Position numbers and translations under genes: made by a program | The notes under the pieces: model-generated | The model's input: the letters and a program-made list of their open reading frames with translations, nothing else | Databases searched by the model: none | Told to the model about the DNA's origin: nothing | Part shown: positions 9,345 to 18,366 of the stretch, one piece after another | How the letters are laid out: each line of letters starts with the position of its first letter | How positions within the stretch are numbered: position 1 is the first letter of the stretch | Assembly: GCF_039710355.1 (NCBI RefSeq) | Contig: NZ_JBDKWZ010000003.1 | Coordinates: 434,001 to 498,000 of the forward strand | Length of the DNA stretch: 64,000 bases | DNA from: Rapidithrix thailandica | Lineage (GTDB): Bacteria; Bacteroidota; Bacteroidia; Cytophagales; Flammeovirgaceae | Direction of reading: 5' to 3'

Positions 9345-9917
9345 ATGGAAGTGAAAGAATTACAACGACTAAAATCCGGAGACAGGGAAGCTTTTACAAT
9401 GCTTTATCACAAATACAGCAAAAAAGTATTTGTGATCGCGTTGAAATTCGGTTTGACCAAGGAGGATGCGGAAGAAATGGTGCAGGAAGTGTTTATCAAA
9501 ATCTGGAAAAATCGTCAGAATATAGATCCCAATCTTTCTTTTCAGGCCTATTTAAGTACCATCACAAAACATCAGGTGTACAAAACACTAAAGGCCAAAG
9601 CCAACGACTTGGCCTTGAAAAAATATGCGCTTTCCTTCCGGAAAGAGCCGCAAAACAATAGCCACACAGAGGTGGAATTTGAAGACATGAAAAAATTCTC
9701 ACAACAATTAATTGACAAACTTCCTGAAAAACAAAAACAAATCTTTTTACTCTACACCATCGTGGGACTCAACTCGGAGGAGATTGCTACAGAATTGTCC
9801 CTTAGCAAGCGTACAGTGGAAAACCAGATCTACCGGGCCAATAAAAGTTTAAAGGAGGATCTGATCAAAGCCGGGATTTTAGTAGGAATGCTTTGCTTAT
9901 TACTAGATTTTTGTTGA
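9345..9917 (+). CDS. ECF-type RNA polymerase sigma factor, module 2
   Basis: 190-residue RpoE-like sigma factor. Region 2 covers about residues 11-75 (AFTMLYHKYSKKVF, EDAEEMVQEVFIKIWK), and region 4 about 122-175 (PEKQKQIFLLYTIVGL, then SEEIATELSLSKRTVENQIY). It is close in sequence to sigma 1 (same SKRTVENQ recognition helix), which suggests duplication or overlapping promoter recognition. The C-terminus is hydrophobic (LVGMLCLLLDFC). ATG at 9345 is the only sensible start and sits right behind the inverted repeat 9310-9330. It heads the FecR 2, SusC 2, SusD 2 series. Confidence 0.93.
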   Translation: MEVKELQRLKSGDREAFTMLYHKYSKKVFVIALKFGLTKEDAEEMVQEVFIKIWKNRQNIDPNLSFQAYLSTITKHQVYKTLKAKANDLALKKYALSFRKEPQNNSHTEVEFEDMKKFSQQLIDKLPEKQKQIFLLYTIVGLNSEEIATELSLSKRTVENQIYRANKSLKEDLIKAGILVGMLCLLLDFC

Positions 9918-9999
9918 AAAAAATGAATAGTTTTAATTGATTGACTATCAATTGATAATGTATTTCTTTTGAAGAGCTTTTCTCAAAAGTCCACAAAAA

Positions 10000-10058
10000 A
10001 AATATTTTTTTTAAAAGGTATGTGAGTAAATCCGTTCATTCCGGGATATATACTCACA
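10000..10058 (+). promoter_or_regulatory. T8A4 tract, GTGAGTAAATC element and spaced dyad at the FecR 2 start
   Basis: TTTTTTTTAAAA (about 10006-10017) is followed by GGTATGTGAGTAAATC. TGTGAGTA (10021-10028) is repeated inverted as TACTCACA (10051-10058). The arrangement resembles 2471-2508 in module 1, and module 3 has TTTTTTTTAAAG followed by CATAGGGTACAA (about 17144-17170). A shared promoter or operator is inferred. The element overlaps the annotated GTG start of FecR 2. Confidence 0.4.
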
Positions 10059-11065
10059 AACCAGATAGTGCATGTATTGTGGATCCGTCAGCATTTGATA
10101 AATATTTTAAAGGTCAACTTAGTAAAGAAGAGGAAAAGGATTTTCTGCTTTGGCTAAACAAACAAGAAGGCAAAGAGGAAATTTTCGAAAGTGTTGAACA
10201 ACAAATTTCAACAGAGAGTGAAGAAGAAGCCTTAGAATTTGATGAGCAAAAAGTACTCGATCAAATTCATAGAAAACTGCCGGTACACCAACCGCTTCGA
10301 AAGATTTTTCCTAGGAACTGGTTGAAAGTTGCGGCCAGCATACTTGTCGTGTTGGGAGTGGGCTTGTATTATTTTCAAATGGAGAACACACCTGATGCTT
10401 TATTCGTAGTTCAACAGGAAAAAGTGGTATATACAACGGAAGCCGGGCAGAAGCGAACCTTGAAGTTAGGTGACGGAAGCCGGATTGTATTGAATGCTGG
10501 CTCTGGGGTTTCATTTGTCAAAGGCTTTTCTGCAGATAAACGGGAGGTAACGTTAGAGGGAGAAGCGTTTTTTGAAGTAGCCCATGACTCCACAAGGCCT
10601 TTTACTGTGTACGCACAAGGGATTGCCACCACAGCTTTGGGAACCTCATTTAATGTGAATGCCTATTCAAACCAAGAGTTAAAAGTAGCACTTACTTCAG
10701 GAAAAGTGTCTGTAAAACATACGCAATTGAAATCAGTGGAAGAGCTGATTTTGGAGCCGGGAGAATTGGCAAATTTTACTGCGGAAAAGCAGACAATAAC
10801 AAAGAGCACCTTTCATCCGAAGCTAGAAACCGCCTGGGTAGAAGGAGTCATTTACTTTGAAAATTCCAGCTTGGAACATATGGAAAAAACCTTGGAACGC
10901 TGGTACGGAGTGGAGATAGATTTAGTGAATAAGCCAGGCAAACCCATCTATGTCAGAGGGGAATTTAAACGACAAAGTTTGGAAAATGTATTGACCAGTT
11001 TAAGTTACTCTTGTGGCTTTCGCTTTTCAATAGATCATAGTAATGTGAAAGTGATTTTTAATTAA
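10022..11065 (+). CDS. FecR-type anti-sigma factor, module 2
   Basis: Membrane anti-sigma factor paired with sigma 2. The cytoplasmic domain contains DKYFKGQLSKEEEKDFLLWL, a membrane helix covers about residues 101-119 (AASILVVLGVGLYYF), and the FecR domain lies at about 139-235 (LGDGSRIVLNAGS, EGEAFFEVAHD, TTALGTSFNVNAY). A DUF4974 domain ends the protein (about 277-347). The start is uncertain. GTG at 10022 gives 347 residues but overlaps the conserved GTGAGTAAATC element, and the ATG one base group earlier is followed directly by a stop. GTG at 10079 (giving DPSAFDKYF at the N-terminus) matches the short N-terminus of FecR 1 better. The family call is firm and the start is not. Confidence 0.9.
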   Translation: MSKSVHSGIYTHKPDSACIVDPSAFDKYFKGQLSKEEEKDFLLWLNKQEGKEEIFESVEQQISTESEEEALEFDEQKVLDQIHRKLPVHQPLRKIFPRNWLKVAASILVVLGVGLYYFQMENTPDALFVVQQEKVVYTTEAGQKRTLKLGDGSRIVLNAGSGVSFVKGFSADKREVTLEGEAFFEVAHDSTRPFTVYAQGIATTALGTSFNVNAYSNQELKVALTSGKVSVKHTQLKSVEELILEPGELANFTAEKQTITKSTFHPKLETAWVEGVIYFENSSLEHMEKTLERWYGVEIDLVNKPGKPIYVRGEFKRQSLENVLTSLSYSCGFRFSIDHSNVKVIFN

Positions 11066-11106
11066 AAAAAAATTGTATGCCCAACAGATACAATACCTCC
11101 TAAAAC

Positions 11107-11140
11107 AAAAAAATCTGGTCGTTTTGCCCAACGACCAGAT
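11107..11140 (-). terminator. Minus-strand terminator-like hairpin upstream of SusC 2
   Basis: Perfect 11-bp stem, ATCTGGTCGTT (11113-11123) with AACGACCAGAT (11130-11140), loop of 6 bases. On the minus strand it is followed by a run of T (complement of A 11107-11113). On the plus strand no T-run follows, so it does not terminate FecR 2 transcription in the usual way. Its position corresponds to the hairpins at 3752-3783 and 18367-18400. Confidence 0.65.
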
Positions 11141-11243
11141 ATACTCTTAGCGCACTTGGCAGGATACAATTTGCCCATTGTTCCCTGCTGTGTCTAAGTG
11201 CTGTTTCAATAAACCTGTTTATTCATTAAAACATATCAAAGAT

Positions 11244-14200
11244 ATGAAAAATACTCTATCTAAGCGTATTATAATGTACTCTAAATACTCTCTGTATGGA
11301 GCAATTCTTCAATGTTTTTTCTTTACGTTAGGGCTTGCCTCTCACGGAAATGCACAAAAAGTCAAAAGTATCAAAGACGTGTATTTGACCGTAGGTTTTA
11401 AGCGGGCTAGCATTGAAGAAGTCATTGCTTCCATTGAATCAAATACTCAATATCGTTTTGTGTACCAAAAAGGAACTGTAACCGGTACACAGGTGAAGGT
11501 GACTCTCCCACGGAAAAGGCATACGATCGCTGCGATTCTGACAGAGCTTGCCAAAGTGGGGCAACTTGGATTTAAACAAGTCAATCAAAATATCAATGTT
11601 AAGGAACTGGGAGCACAACCGGAACAGCCTTTAGTGGAAATCCCGTTGGTTGTGAAAGACGTGGTGGTATCAGGCGTGGTTACTTCTTCGGAAGACGGCC
11701 AGCCCTTGCCAGGAGTCACTATCCTGGTGGTAGGTACTTCCATAGGCACCACTACGGATTTTGACGGAAAATACAAAGTAACGATTCCGGAAGGAAGTAC
11801 ACTGTTGTTCAGTTTTATCGGCTACAAATCTCAGGAAATTCTTGTTGACAAACAGTCTTCTTTGAATGTGGTGATGGAGCCTGATGTAGCTCAATTGGAG
11901 GAAGTGGTAGTAGTGGGTTATGGCACTCAGAAGAAAACCTCTTTGACCAGTGCCGTTACGGCTGTGAATGGTGCGGAGTTGGAAGAACGCCCTACACAAA
12001 ACCTGAAATCCAGTATGCAGGGAATGGTACCCGGGTTGACTATCTGGGACAAAGGCGGGGAACCCGGTAGCAATAATATTTCCATTCGTGTGCGGGGGGT
12101 TACTACGTTAAATGACAATAATCCCTTAGTGATTGTAGACGGAGTGGAGCAACCTTACGAGTCTATCGATCCCTCTATGATCGAGTCCATTTCCGTATTG
12201 AAAGATGCGGCTTCTACGGCAATTTACGGTTCCAGAGCGGCCAATGGTGTATTGCTTATTACTACCAAACGGGGAGAAGAAGGAAAACCTCGTATTAACT
12301 ACAGCGGCTGGGTCGCATTCCAAAATCCCACTAACTTACCGGAACATATGGGTACGGAAAATTACCTGAGGTTACAAAACCTGGCTTACGAGAACCGGGG
12401 TAGTGCGCCTTTGTATTCTGAAGAAGATATTCAAAATTATGTGAGTGGAAAGGATCGCTTGAATTATCCCTTACCCAATGATTGGTTTAATTCTGTGATC
12501 GATAACTATGCTCCTATGCAAAACCATACCCTCTCTATTTCCGGGGGTGGGGACTATCTGAAAACCATGGCCAGCATCAATTACCGTGACCAAAAGGGAA
12601 TCTTTCCGAACAGGGACAGCAAACTTTATCAGTTGCGATTGAACAACGATATTAAGATCAATGATAAAATCAACCTGGGAGCAGATATTTCTTACAAAAG
12701 ACAACAACGCAATACGACCAATAATGGCAATATCTATCACTATATGTTACACGGTTCGCAGTGGGCAGTGCCGCAATATCCCGATGGAAGCTATGGCTTA
12801 AGTAAACAAGGGCATAACCCCTTGATGTATACTGATCCGGACATTGTGGGAAGAACCAAAGTGGTTTCGGATTTTGTAAACCTGAATGTGAAAGGGACTT
12901 ATGAAATCCTTGAAGGCTTGAAATTTAATACTCAAGTAGGTGTGAACTATTGGAAAGAAAACCAATTGAAAAATTGGCCTACTTACGAAATTTATGATTA
13001 CAACACCGGAGCTCTCAGAAAGCAGCGGAACATTAATCAATTGCAAGAGTTGAGGTATGAATCGAAGCGAATGACTTGGAATAATACGTTGAGCTATGAT
13101 TTCGAGGTAAATAAGCACAGCTTTCATGTAATGGCCGGCTATTCACAAATTTCTTACGATTATATAGGCATGAATGCCCAAGGGCAAAACTATTACAACA
13201 ATGATTTGATTGGCTTGGGAAATGATGCCGATAAAGCCAAGCGGAATATGAATAGCAGCTATTTGGATGAAGGTTTACGTTCCGTATTTGGCCGTCTCCG
13301 GTATAGCTATAACGACAAGTACTTTTTAGAAACAAACTTGCGTTATGACGGCTCTTCGGGCTTTTCAGAGGACCAACGTTATGCCGTGTTTCCATCCATT
13401 TCAGCAGCATGGCGCCTGTCAGAAGAAGCTTTCTGGGATCCTTTGAGAAATGTGGTGGATAACTTTAAGTTGCGGGCTTCTTACGGTGAAACCGGAAATA
13501 ATAAAATTTATCAGAATGGACAACGGGTGTATTACCCTACCTATGAAAACTTGTTGCTGAACAACTATGTGTTTAACGGGCAATTGGTAACAGGTGTCTT
13601 TCAAAACAAACTGGCCAGTAGCGAATTGACCTGGGAGTCGACTAATCAAACCAATATCGGTTTGGATGCTTCGGTTTTCAATGGTAAGATCTTATTCACT
13701 TTTGATTGGTTCAACAAGCTTACGGAAGGAATTTTATTGGATTTGGAAATTCCCGGAATTATCGGTTTGGAAGCATCTCCTATCAATGCGGGAAAAGTAC
13801 GCAACCGGGGCTGGGAAGCTCAGGTAACGTACCGGGAGAAGAAAGGAGACTTTCGGTACAATGTAACCTTGAACCTTTCTGATGTGCAGAACGAGATTGT
13901 GGACTTGGCCGGAACAGGCCCGTATTTCAATGGAGAGAAAGATTGGATGACCTGGCAGGAAGGACAACCCATCAATTCACTTTGGGGCTACCGGACCGAT
14001 GGCTATTATACCGAAGCTGATTTTGATGAGGACAATCCTTATCCACTGTTAGCACCTTCTGCCAAAGTAGGAGACATTAAGTATGTGGATCGAAATGAGG
14101 ATGGGGTATTGAATGCGGAGGACAAAGAAATTCTGGGTTCTACCATTCCAAGATATACCTATGGTGCAAACCTTGGCTTAGGCTGGAAAAACTTCGACGT

Positions 14201-14621
14201 AAATATACAATTTCAAGGAGTGGCCAAACAGGACATGGCTGTGATGGGCTCATTGGTAGAGGCCGGTAGTTGGGAAGGGTTTACCTTGGATATTGCCAAA
14301 GACTATTGGACTCCTGAAAATCCGGATGCCCGCTTTCCAAGACCTGAAAAACAAAGTAATAGAAATACACAACCTTCGGACAAGTGGGTGGTAGACGGTT
14401 CTTATTTGCGTTTGAAAAACTTGCAAATCGGATACAATCTTCCGGAAATCTTTTTGGATAAAGTGGGAATGAGTAGAGCCAGAGTGTATGTGGGAGGAAC
14501 CAATTTGTTTACAATTTCAAAACTGAACGAATGGGGTATTGATGCGGAAGCACCCACAGGAAGGGGAGACTTTTACCCTCAGTTGAAAACCTACACCATT
14601 GGCCTAAATGTCGGATTTTAA
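11244..14621 (+). CDS. SusC-family TonB-dependent outer-membrane transporter with STN domain, module 2
   Basis: The import barrel of module 2, 1125 residues from ATG 11244. The frame is open from 11178, but only the ATG at 11244 gives a normal signal peptide (KNTLSKRIIMYSKYSLYGA, cleaved after GNA). The STN domain lies at about 45-110 (IEEVIASIESNTQYRFVYQ), and the carboxypeptidase-regulatory-like domain at about 140-205 (EDGQPLPGVTILVVG). The plug starts at about 218 (EEVVVVGYGTQKK), and the barrel ends in YTIGLNVGF. The start context CAAAGATATGAAA is identical to SusC 1. SusD 2 follows after 13 bases. Sigma 2 and FecR 2 lie directly upstream. Confidence 0.95.
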   Translation: MKNTLSKRIIMYSKYSLYGAILQCFFFTLGLASHGNAQKVKSIKDVYLTVGFKRASIEEVIASIESNTQYRFVYQKGTVTGTQVKVTLPRKRHTIAAILTELAKVGQLGFKQVNQNINVKELGAQPEQPLVEIPLVVKDVVVSGVVTSSEDGQPLPGVTILVVGTSIGTTTDFDGKYKVTIPEGSTLLFSFIGYKSQEILVDKQSSLNVVMEPDVAQLEEVVVVGYGTQKKTSLTSAVTAVNGAELEERPTQNLKSSMQGMVPGLTIWDKGGEPGSNNISIRVRGVTTLNDNNPLVIVDGVEQPYESIDPSMIESISVLKDAASTAIYGSRAANGVLLITTKRGEEGKPRINYSGWVAFQNPTNLPEHMGTENYLRLQNLAYENRGSAPLYSEEDIQNYVSGKDRLNYPLPNDWFNSVIDNYAPMQNHTLSISGGGDYLKTMASINYRDQKGIFPNRDSKLYQLRLNNDIKINDKINLGADISYKRQQRNTTNNGNIYHYMLHGSQWAVPQYPDGSYGLSKQGHNPLMYTDPDIVGRTKVVSDFVNLNVKGTYEILEGLKFNTQVGVNYWKENQLKNWPTYEIYDYNTGALRKQRNINQLQELRYESKRMTWNNTLSYDFEVNKHSFHVMAGYSQISYDYIGMNAQGQNYYNNDLIGLGNDADKAKRNMNSSYLDEGLRSVFGRLRYSYNDKYFLETNLRYDGSSGFSEDQRYAVFPSISAAWRLSEEAFWDPLRNVVDNFKLRASYGETGNNKIYQNGQRVYYPTYENLLLNNYVFNGQLVTGVFQNKLASSELTWESTNQTNIGLDASVFNGKILFTFDWFNKLTEGILLDLEIPGIIGLEASPINAGKVRNRGWEAQVTYREKKGDFRYNVTLNLSDVQNEIVDLAGTGPYFNGEKDWMTWQEGQPINSLWGYRTDGYYTEADFDEDNPYPLLAPSAKVGDIKYVDRNEDGVLNAEDKEILGSTIPRYTYGANLGLGWKNFDVNIQFQGVAKQDMAVMGSLVEAGSWEGFTLDIAKDYWTPENPDARFPRPEKQSNRNTQPSDKWVVDGSYLRLKNLQIGYNLPEIFLDKVGMSRARVYVGGTNLFTISKLNEWGIDAEAPTGRGDFYPQLKTYTIGLNVGF

Positions 14622-14634
14622 AAAACTACCTGTG

Positions 14635-16251
14635 ATGAAGAAATTATTGAAAGTTACTATCGTCTTTTTGTCGAGCTTGTTGTTTACTCAATGTGATGAC
14701 AGCCTATTGGATACTTACCCCCAGGATCAATTGGGAAGCGAATTGTTTTGGAAAACGGAGGCAGATGCTGTGAATGCGGTCAATGCCTTGTACACCAAGT
14801 TGCCTGGAATTAGCGAAATGCAATGGGATATGATGTCTGACATCGGGCATACCAACACCACGTACGATGCAAAAGTAACCATTGAAAGAGGAGAGCATAA
14901 TGCAACCCTTGGATATTTTGATAATCTATGGGATAATGGTTATGCTGCTATCCGGGCAGCCAATTATTTCTTGGAAAATATCGATAAAGTAAAAGAAAAC
15001 GAGCCGGATATAGACGAAGATTTACTGAATCGCTTAAAAGGAGAAGCCCGTTTTATCCGTGCATTCTTTTATACGAGAATGGTGTTTTTGTTCGGAGATA
15101 TTCCATTGGTTACGAAAACCTTGGATGTATCGGAAGGAAAAACCATTGGCAAAAATTCCAGTGAAGAAATCTGGGACTTCGTAGAAAAGGAATTTTCCGA
15201 GATAGCCAATTGGTTGCCGGAAGCGTACTCAGGGGAAAACCTTGGCCGGATCACCAAGGGAGCGGCATGGGCTATGAAAGCCCGGGCCATGTTGTATGCA
15301 AAACGCTATACCAAAGCGGCCGAAGCAGCCAAATCGGTGATGGATTTGAATGTATATGGTTTATATCCTGAATATGAGAACCTGTTTTCGTACGATGCGC
15401 AAAACAATACCGAAGTCATCCTCGACCGTCAATATGCGCAAGATATTGCCAACCATAATTTCTTTGCTGCATATGCACCCAAAGGAATGCAAGGGGGGGT
15501 AGGAGTGTGTCCTACATTGACCTTGGTGGATGCCTATCAAACAATTAACGGTTTGGCAATTGATGAAGATCCTTTGTACGATCCTTTAGATCCGTATGCC
15601 AACCGGGACCCTCGCTTAGGATATTCATTGTTTATTCCGACTTTCTCTGACAATGTTCCGGGAGATGAACTGTATAACGGAATCATTTATGACCCGCGTC
15701 CCGGTTCCGGAACTGAAGATGAAGTGGAAGTGGATTATTTCCGGACCAAGACCGGCTTTAACACCAAAAAATACATTAACCGAGAAGACAAAGATGACCG
15801 TGGAAACGGAGGGACAAATTTCATCTTGATTCGCTATGCAGATGTTTTATTAATGTATGCGGAAGCCAAAATAGAAGCCAACCAAATAGACGCATCGGTG
15901 TATGCTGCCATCAATGCCGTTCGCCAGCGAAATGATGTAAACTTACCTGAGGTGAGTGCCGGTAAGTCGCAAGAAGAATTAAGACAAATTTTGCGGCATG
16001 AACGGATGGTTGAATTGGCTTTGGAAGGACTTCGCTTTTTTGACATTCGCAGATGGAAGATAGCCCATGTGGTGATGCAAGGGCCTATCGAAGGCATGAG
16101 GTACATCAAAAGCGGTGAAACCGAAGTGCAAACTTTACGCTATGGTGGGGTGGAGCGCTCATTCAATCCCGAAAAAGATTATTTATTTCCGGTCCCTCAG
16201 GAAGAAATTCTTTTGAATGAGAATTTGAAGCCACAAAACCCAAATTATTAA
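14635..16251 (+). CDS. SusD-family surface lipoprotein, module 2
   Basis: Substrate-binding lid of SusC 2. I choose ATG 14635 because it gives a clean lipoprotein signal (KKLLKVTIVFLSSLLFTQC); the longer frame from 14608 would overlap the SusC 2 gene and add a non-hydrophobic leader. The lipobox has Gln before the Cys, which is unusual but seen in this phylum. SusD features are present: ELFWKTEADAVNAVNALY near the start, LRQILRHERMVELALEGLRF and DIRRWK near the end, and a terminal NPNY. Length 538-547 is normal. A 17-bp terminator follows at 16301-16337. Confidence 0.94.
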   Translation: MKKLLKVTIVFLSSLLFTQCDDSLLDTYPQDQLGSELFWKTEADAVNAVNALYTKLPGISEMQWDMMSDIGHTNTTYDAKVTIERGEHNATLGYFDNLWDNGYAAIRAANYFLENIDKVKENEPDIDEDLLNRLKGEARFIRAFFYTRMVFLFGDIPLVTKTLDVSEGKTIGKNSSEEIWDFVEKEFSEIANWLPEAYSGENLGRITKGAAWAMKARAMLYAKRYTKAAEAAKSVMDLNVYGLYPEYENLFSYDAQNNTEVILDRQYAQDIANHNFFAAYAPKGMQGGVGVCPTLTLVDAYQTINGLAIDEDPLYDPLDPYANRDPRLGYSLFIPTFSDNVPGDELYNGIIYDPRPGSGTEDEVEVDYFRTKTGFNTKKYINREDKDDRGNGGTNFILIRYADVLLMYAEAKIEANQIDASVYAAINAVRQRNDVNLPEVSAGKSQEELRQILRHERMVELALEGLRFFDIRRWKIAHVVMQGPIEGMRYIKSGETEVQTLRYGGVERSFNPEKDYLFPVPQEEILLNENLKPQNPNY

Positions 16252-16300
16252 GAACTAAATAAAACCTAGTAAACCTATTCATAGCATTTACAAATGCTAA

Positions 16301-16337
16301 AAACAAAAGAGGCTGGATTTTCCAGCCTCTTTTGTTT
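16301..16337 (+). terminator. Intrinsic terminator after SusD 2
   Basis: Perfect 17-bp stem, AAACAAAAGAGGCTGGA (16301-16317) with its complement at 16321-16337, loop TTT. The T-rich right arm acts as the T-tract for plus transcription; the A-rich left arm makes it bidirectional. It closes module 2, about 50 bases after the stop codon. Confidence 0.9.
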
Positions 16338-16500
16338 GCTACCGGACAGCACTTTGGCAAATACCATATAACCTGATATATAATTCTTTGCGATGCAGGT
16401 TATTTACTCTGTAAATGCATAAGAAGTAAGATTTTCTGCCTGTAAAATGATGAGAGGAAGGAAATTTACCCACAATATTTATATATTAGGCTCTGTCTTT

Positions 16501-16521
16501 AAGCTACTTTTTTAATAGCTT
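16501..16521. repeat. Short inverted repeat upstream of sigma factor 3
   Basis: AAGCTA (16501-16506) and TAGCTT (16516-16521) form a 6-bp dyad with a 9-base AT-rich spacer, 7 bases before the TTG start of sigma 3. Sigma 1 and sigma 2 also have a dyad in front of them but with other sequences, so the meaning is uncertain. Confidence 0.2.
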
Positions 16522-16528
16522 TAATCCA

Positions 16529-17134
16529 TTGTCCACTTTGAAGCTTCCTGATCAAACCATATGGAACTCCTTGAAAAATGGCAATAAAGAGGCTTATTTA
16601 CAAATCTATAAGTCTCATTATGAGCTATTGTATAGCTATGGCTTAAAACTATCCAACGATCAGGAATTGACACGCGATTGTATCCATGAAATATTTGTAA
16701 ATCTCTGGGAACAAAGAGCTAAGCTCAATGATGTCCTTCATATCAAAGCGTATTTACTGAAGTATTTGCGGAGGTTGATTTTTCATAAGTTGAAAAAGAA
16801 AAATCGCCAAACGTCCATCGATTCACTACAACAAGAATCTTTTCAAATCACTTTTTCTCCTGAAGACCTCCTGATTCAACAAGATATTACGAAGGAAAAT
16901 CAACAAAAAATCATGGAGGCTTTGTCTCATTTGTCGCCCCGGCAAAAGGAAATTATTTACCTCAAATTTTACGATGAGCTTTCTTATCAGGAAATACAAG
17001 ACATCATGTCTCTGAGCTATCAATCGGTTCGGAATACCCTTCACAAAGCCTTAACAAGCCTGAGAAAACGATTGTTATCATTGGTTGTAATTATTTTTTT
17101 TACTTCTAAAATATTGTATATCAATAGTTTATAA
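16529..17134 (+). CDS. ECF-type RNA polymerase sigma factor, module 3
   Basis: 201-residue sigma factor, more distant from sigma 1 and sigma 2 than those are from each other. Region 2 spans about residues 15-85 (AYLQIYKSHYELLY, RDCIHEIFVNLWEQ), and region 4 about 129-180 (SPRQKEIIYLKFYDELSYQE, then SYQSVRNTLHKAL). The last 18 residues are hydrophobic (LVVIIFFTSKILYINSL). No ATG exists between the upstream in-frame stop (16487) and region 2, so TTG at 16529 (or TTG 16538) must serve as the start. It heads the FecR 3, SusC 3, SusD 3 and lipoprotein series. Confidence 0.9.
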   Translation: MSTLKLPDQTIWNSLKNGNKEAYLQIYKSHYELLYSYGLKLSNDQELTRDCIHEIFVNLWEQRAKLNDVLHIKAYLLKYLRRLIFHKLKKKNRQTSIDSLQQESFQITFSPEDLLIQQDITKENQQKIMEALSHLSPRQKEIIYLKFYDELSYQEIQDIMSLSYQSVRNTLHKALTSLRKRLLSLVVIIFFTSKILYINSL

Positions 17135-17211
17135 ATTTATTGATTTTTTTTAAAGAAACATAGGGTACAAAACCGGCCTTATTTCCACTATACCTAAAGT
17201 GTAAATTGAAA

Positions 17212-18249
17212 ATGGATTATTCGAATTATTCTGTAGAGGACTTTTTGATGGATGAGTCCTTTCAGAAATATGTGCGGGAAGGAGATAAAGAGAGTCAAAA
17301 AATCTGGGAAGAAATATTACGAAACTTCCCGGACAAAGCGCCCGAAATAGAAGAGGCAAAGGAAATACTGCAGTGGGTTCGCTTTCAAAAGCGGAAACCT
17401 TCTATAAAGGATGCGGAACAGGATATTAAACGCTTTGAAAAGTATTTGCTTCAAGCTACTATAGGCAAAAGCGGAAAAGTTGTGCCTTTGTGGAAGAGAG
17501 GTTGGGCAGCAGCAGTAGTAGTAATGGTCTGTGCCGTAGGGTTTTTATATTATTACCCACAGGTGATCACCGTGAAAAAGACGGACACCGTACAAAATAC
17601 CAAAGAGTACTTTGAAAGAAAAGTACCTGATGGACAGAAACTTAGCCTTAAACTTGGGGACGGAACTACCGTGAAAATCAATGCGGGGAGCAGCATTAAA
17701 TTTCCCCAGAAGTTTACCTTGGACAAGCGGGAAGTGTATTTGGAAGGTGAAGCGTATTTCGAGGTAGTAAAAGATGCCGGAAGGCCTTTTATTATCCATA
17801 CGGGAAATTTTCAGACGACCGTTTTAGGTACCTCTTTTAATATTAATGCTTACCCCTCGCAAGAGGTGTTTAAAATAGCGCTGGTAGAAGGAAAGGTGCA
17901 AGTAGAGGATATAAAGGAAAAATCACGGAGGGTGCAATTGACCCCCAACCAAATGGCCATTTGTTTGGATACGGGAATTGTGGCTTCTGCTTTTGATCCG
18001 GAGGAAGAATTAGCTTGGAAAAATGATATTCTGGTATTTAAGGAAGCTGATATTCACCAAGTTGCTCATAAGTTGGAGCGATGGTATGGGGTGGATATAA
18101 CACTCTCCAAAACGCATCTGATCGAAAAGAAATTTACCGGGCGATTTCACAATCAAACACTCGGTCATATTTTGAAAGGGGCCAGCTTTGCCCTGGGGTT
18201 TGATTATACCCAACAAGGAAAATCCATTATTATCACCGGAACTAAATAA
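17212..18249 (+). CDS. FecR-type anti-sigma factor, module 3
   Basis: Membrane anti-sigma factor for sigma 3. I prefer ATG 17212 (DYSNYSVEDFLMDESF) to the TTG two codons earlier. The cytoplasmic part, residues 1-90, differs from FecR 1 and 2 in sequence, which fits the different sigma factor. A membrane helix covers about 98-116 (AAAVVVMVCAVGFLYYY), and the FecR domain about 137-235 (LGDGTTVKINAGS, EGEAYFEVVKD, TTVLGTSFNINAY). A DUF4974 domain ends the protein (ALGFDYTQQGKSIIITG). SusC 3 follows after 271 bases that contain the third minus-strand hairpin. Confidence 0.93.
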   Translation: MDYSNYSVEDFLMDESFQKYVREGDKESQKIWEEILRNFPDKAPEIEEAKEILQWVRFQKRKPSIKDAEQDIKRFEKYLLQATIGKSGKVVPLWKRGWAAAVVVMVCAVGFLYYYPQVITVKKTDTVQNTKEYFERKVPDGQKLSLKLGDGTTVKINAGSSIKFPQKFTLDKREVYLEGEAYFEVVKDAGRPFIIHTGNFQTTVLGTSFNINAYPSQEVFKIALVEGKVQVEDIKEKSRRVQLTPNQMAICLDTGIVASAFDPEEELAWKNDILVFKEADIHQVAHKLERWYGVDITLSKTHLIEKKFTGRFHNQTLGHILKGASFALGFDYTQQGKSIIITGTK

Positions 18250-18366
18250 GTATGCCTATGAAAAAAACATTACGATTGCATTTCTCAGGGATCTCTTTTA
18301 TTTACCACTTTACAGGGCATGCTTTCCCAAAGTAGATCTTTCGTAATAAGCTACCTTTAATGAAAC

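Noticed and set aside
11107..11140. Hairpin as a sense-strand attenuator of SusC 2
   Set aside because: No T-run follows on the plus strand, and in modules 1 and 3 the plus-strand stem has A-C mismatches, so the minus-strand reading is better.
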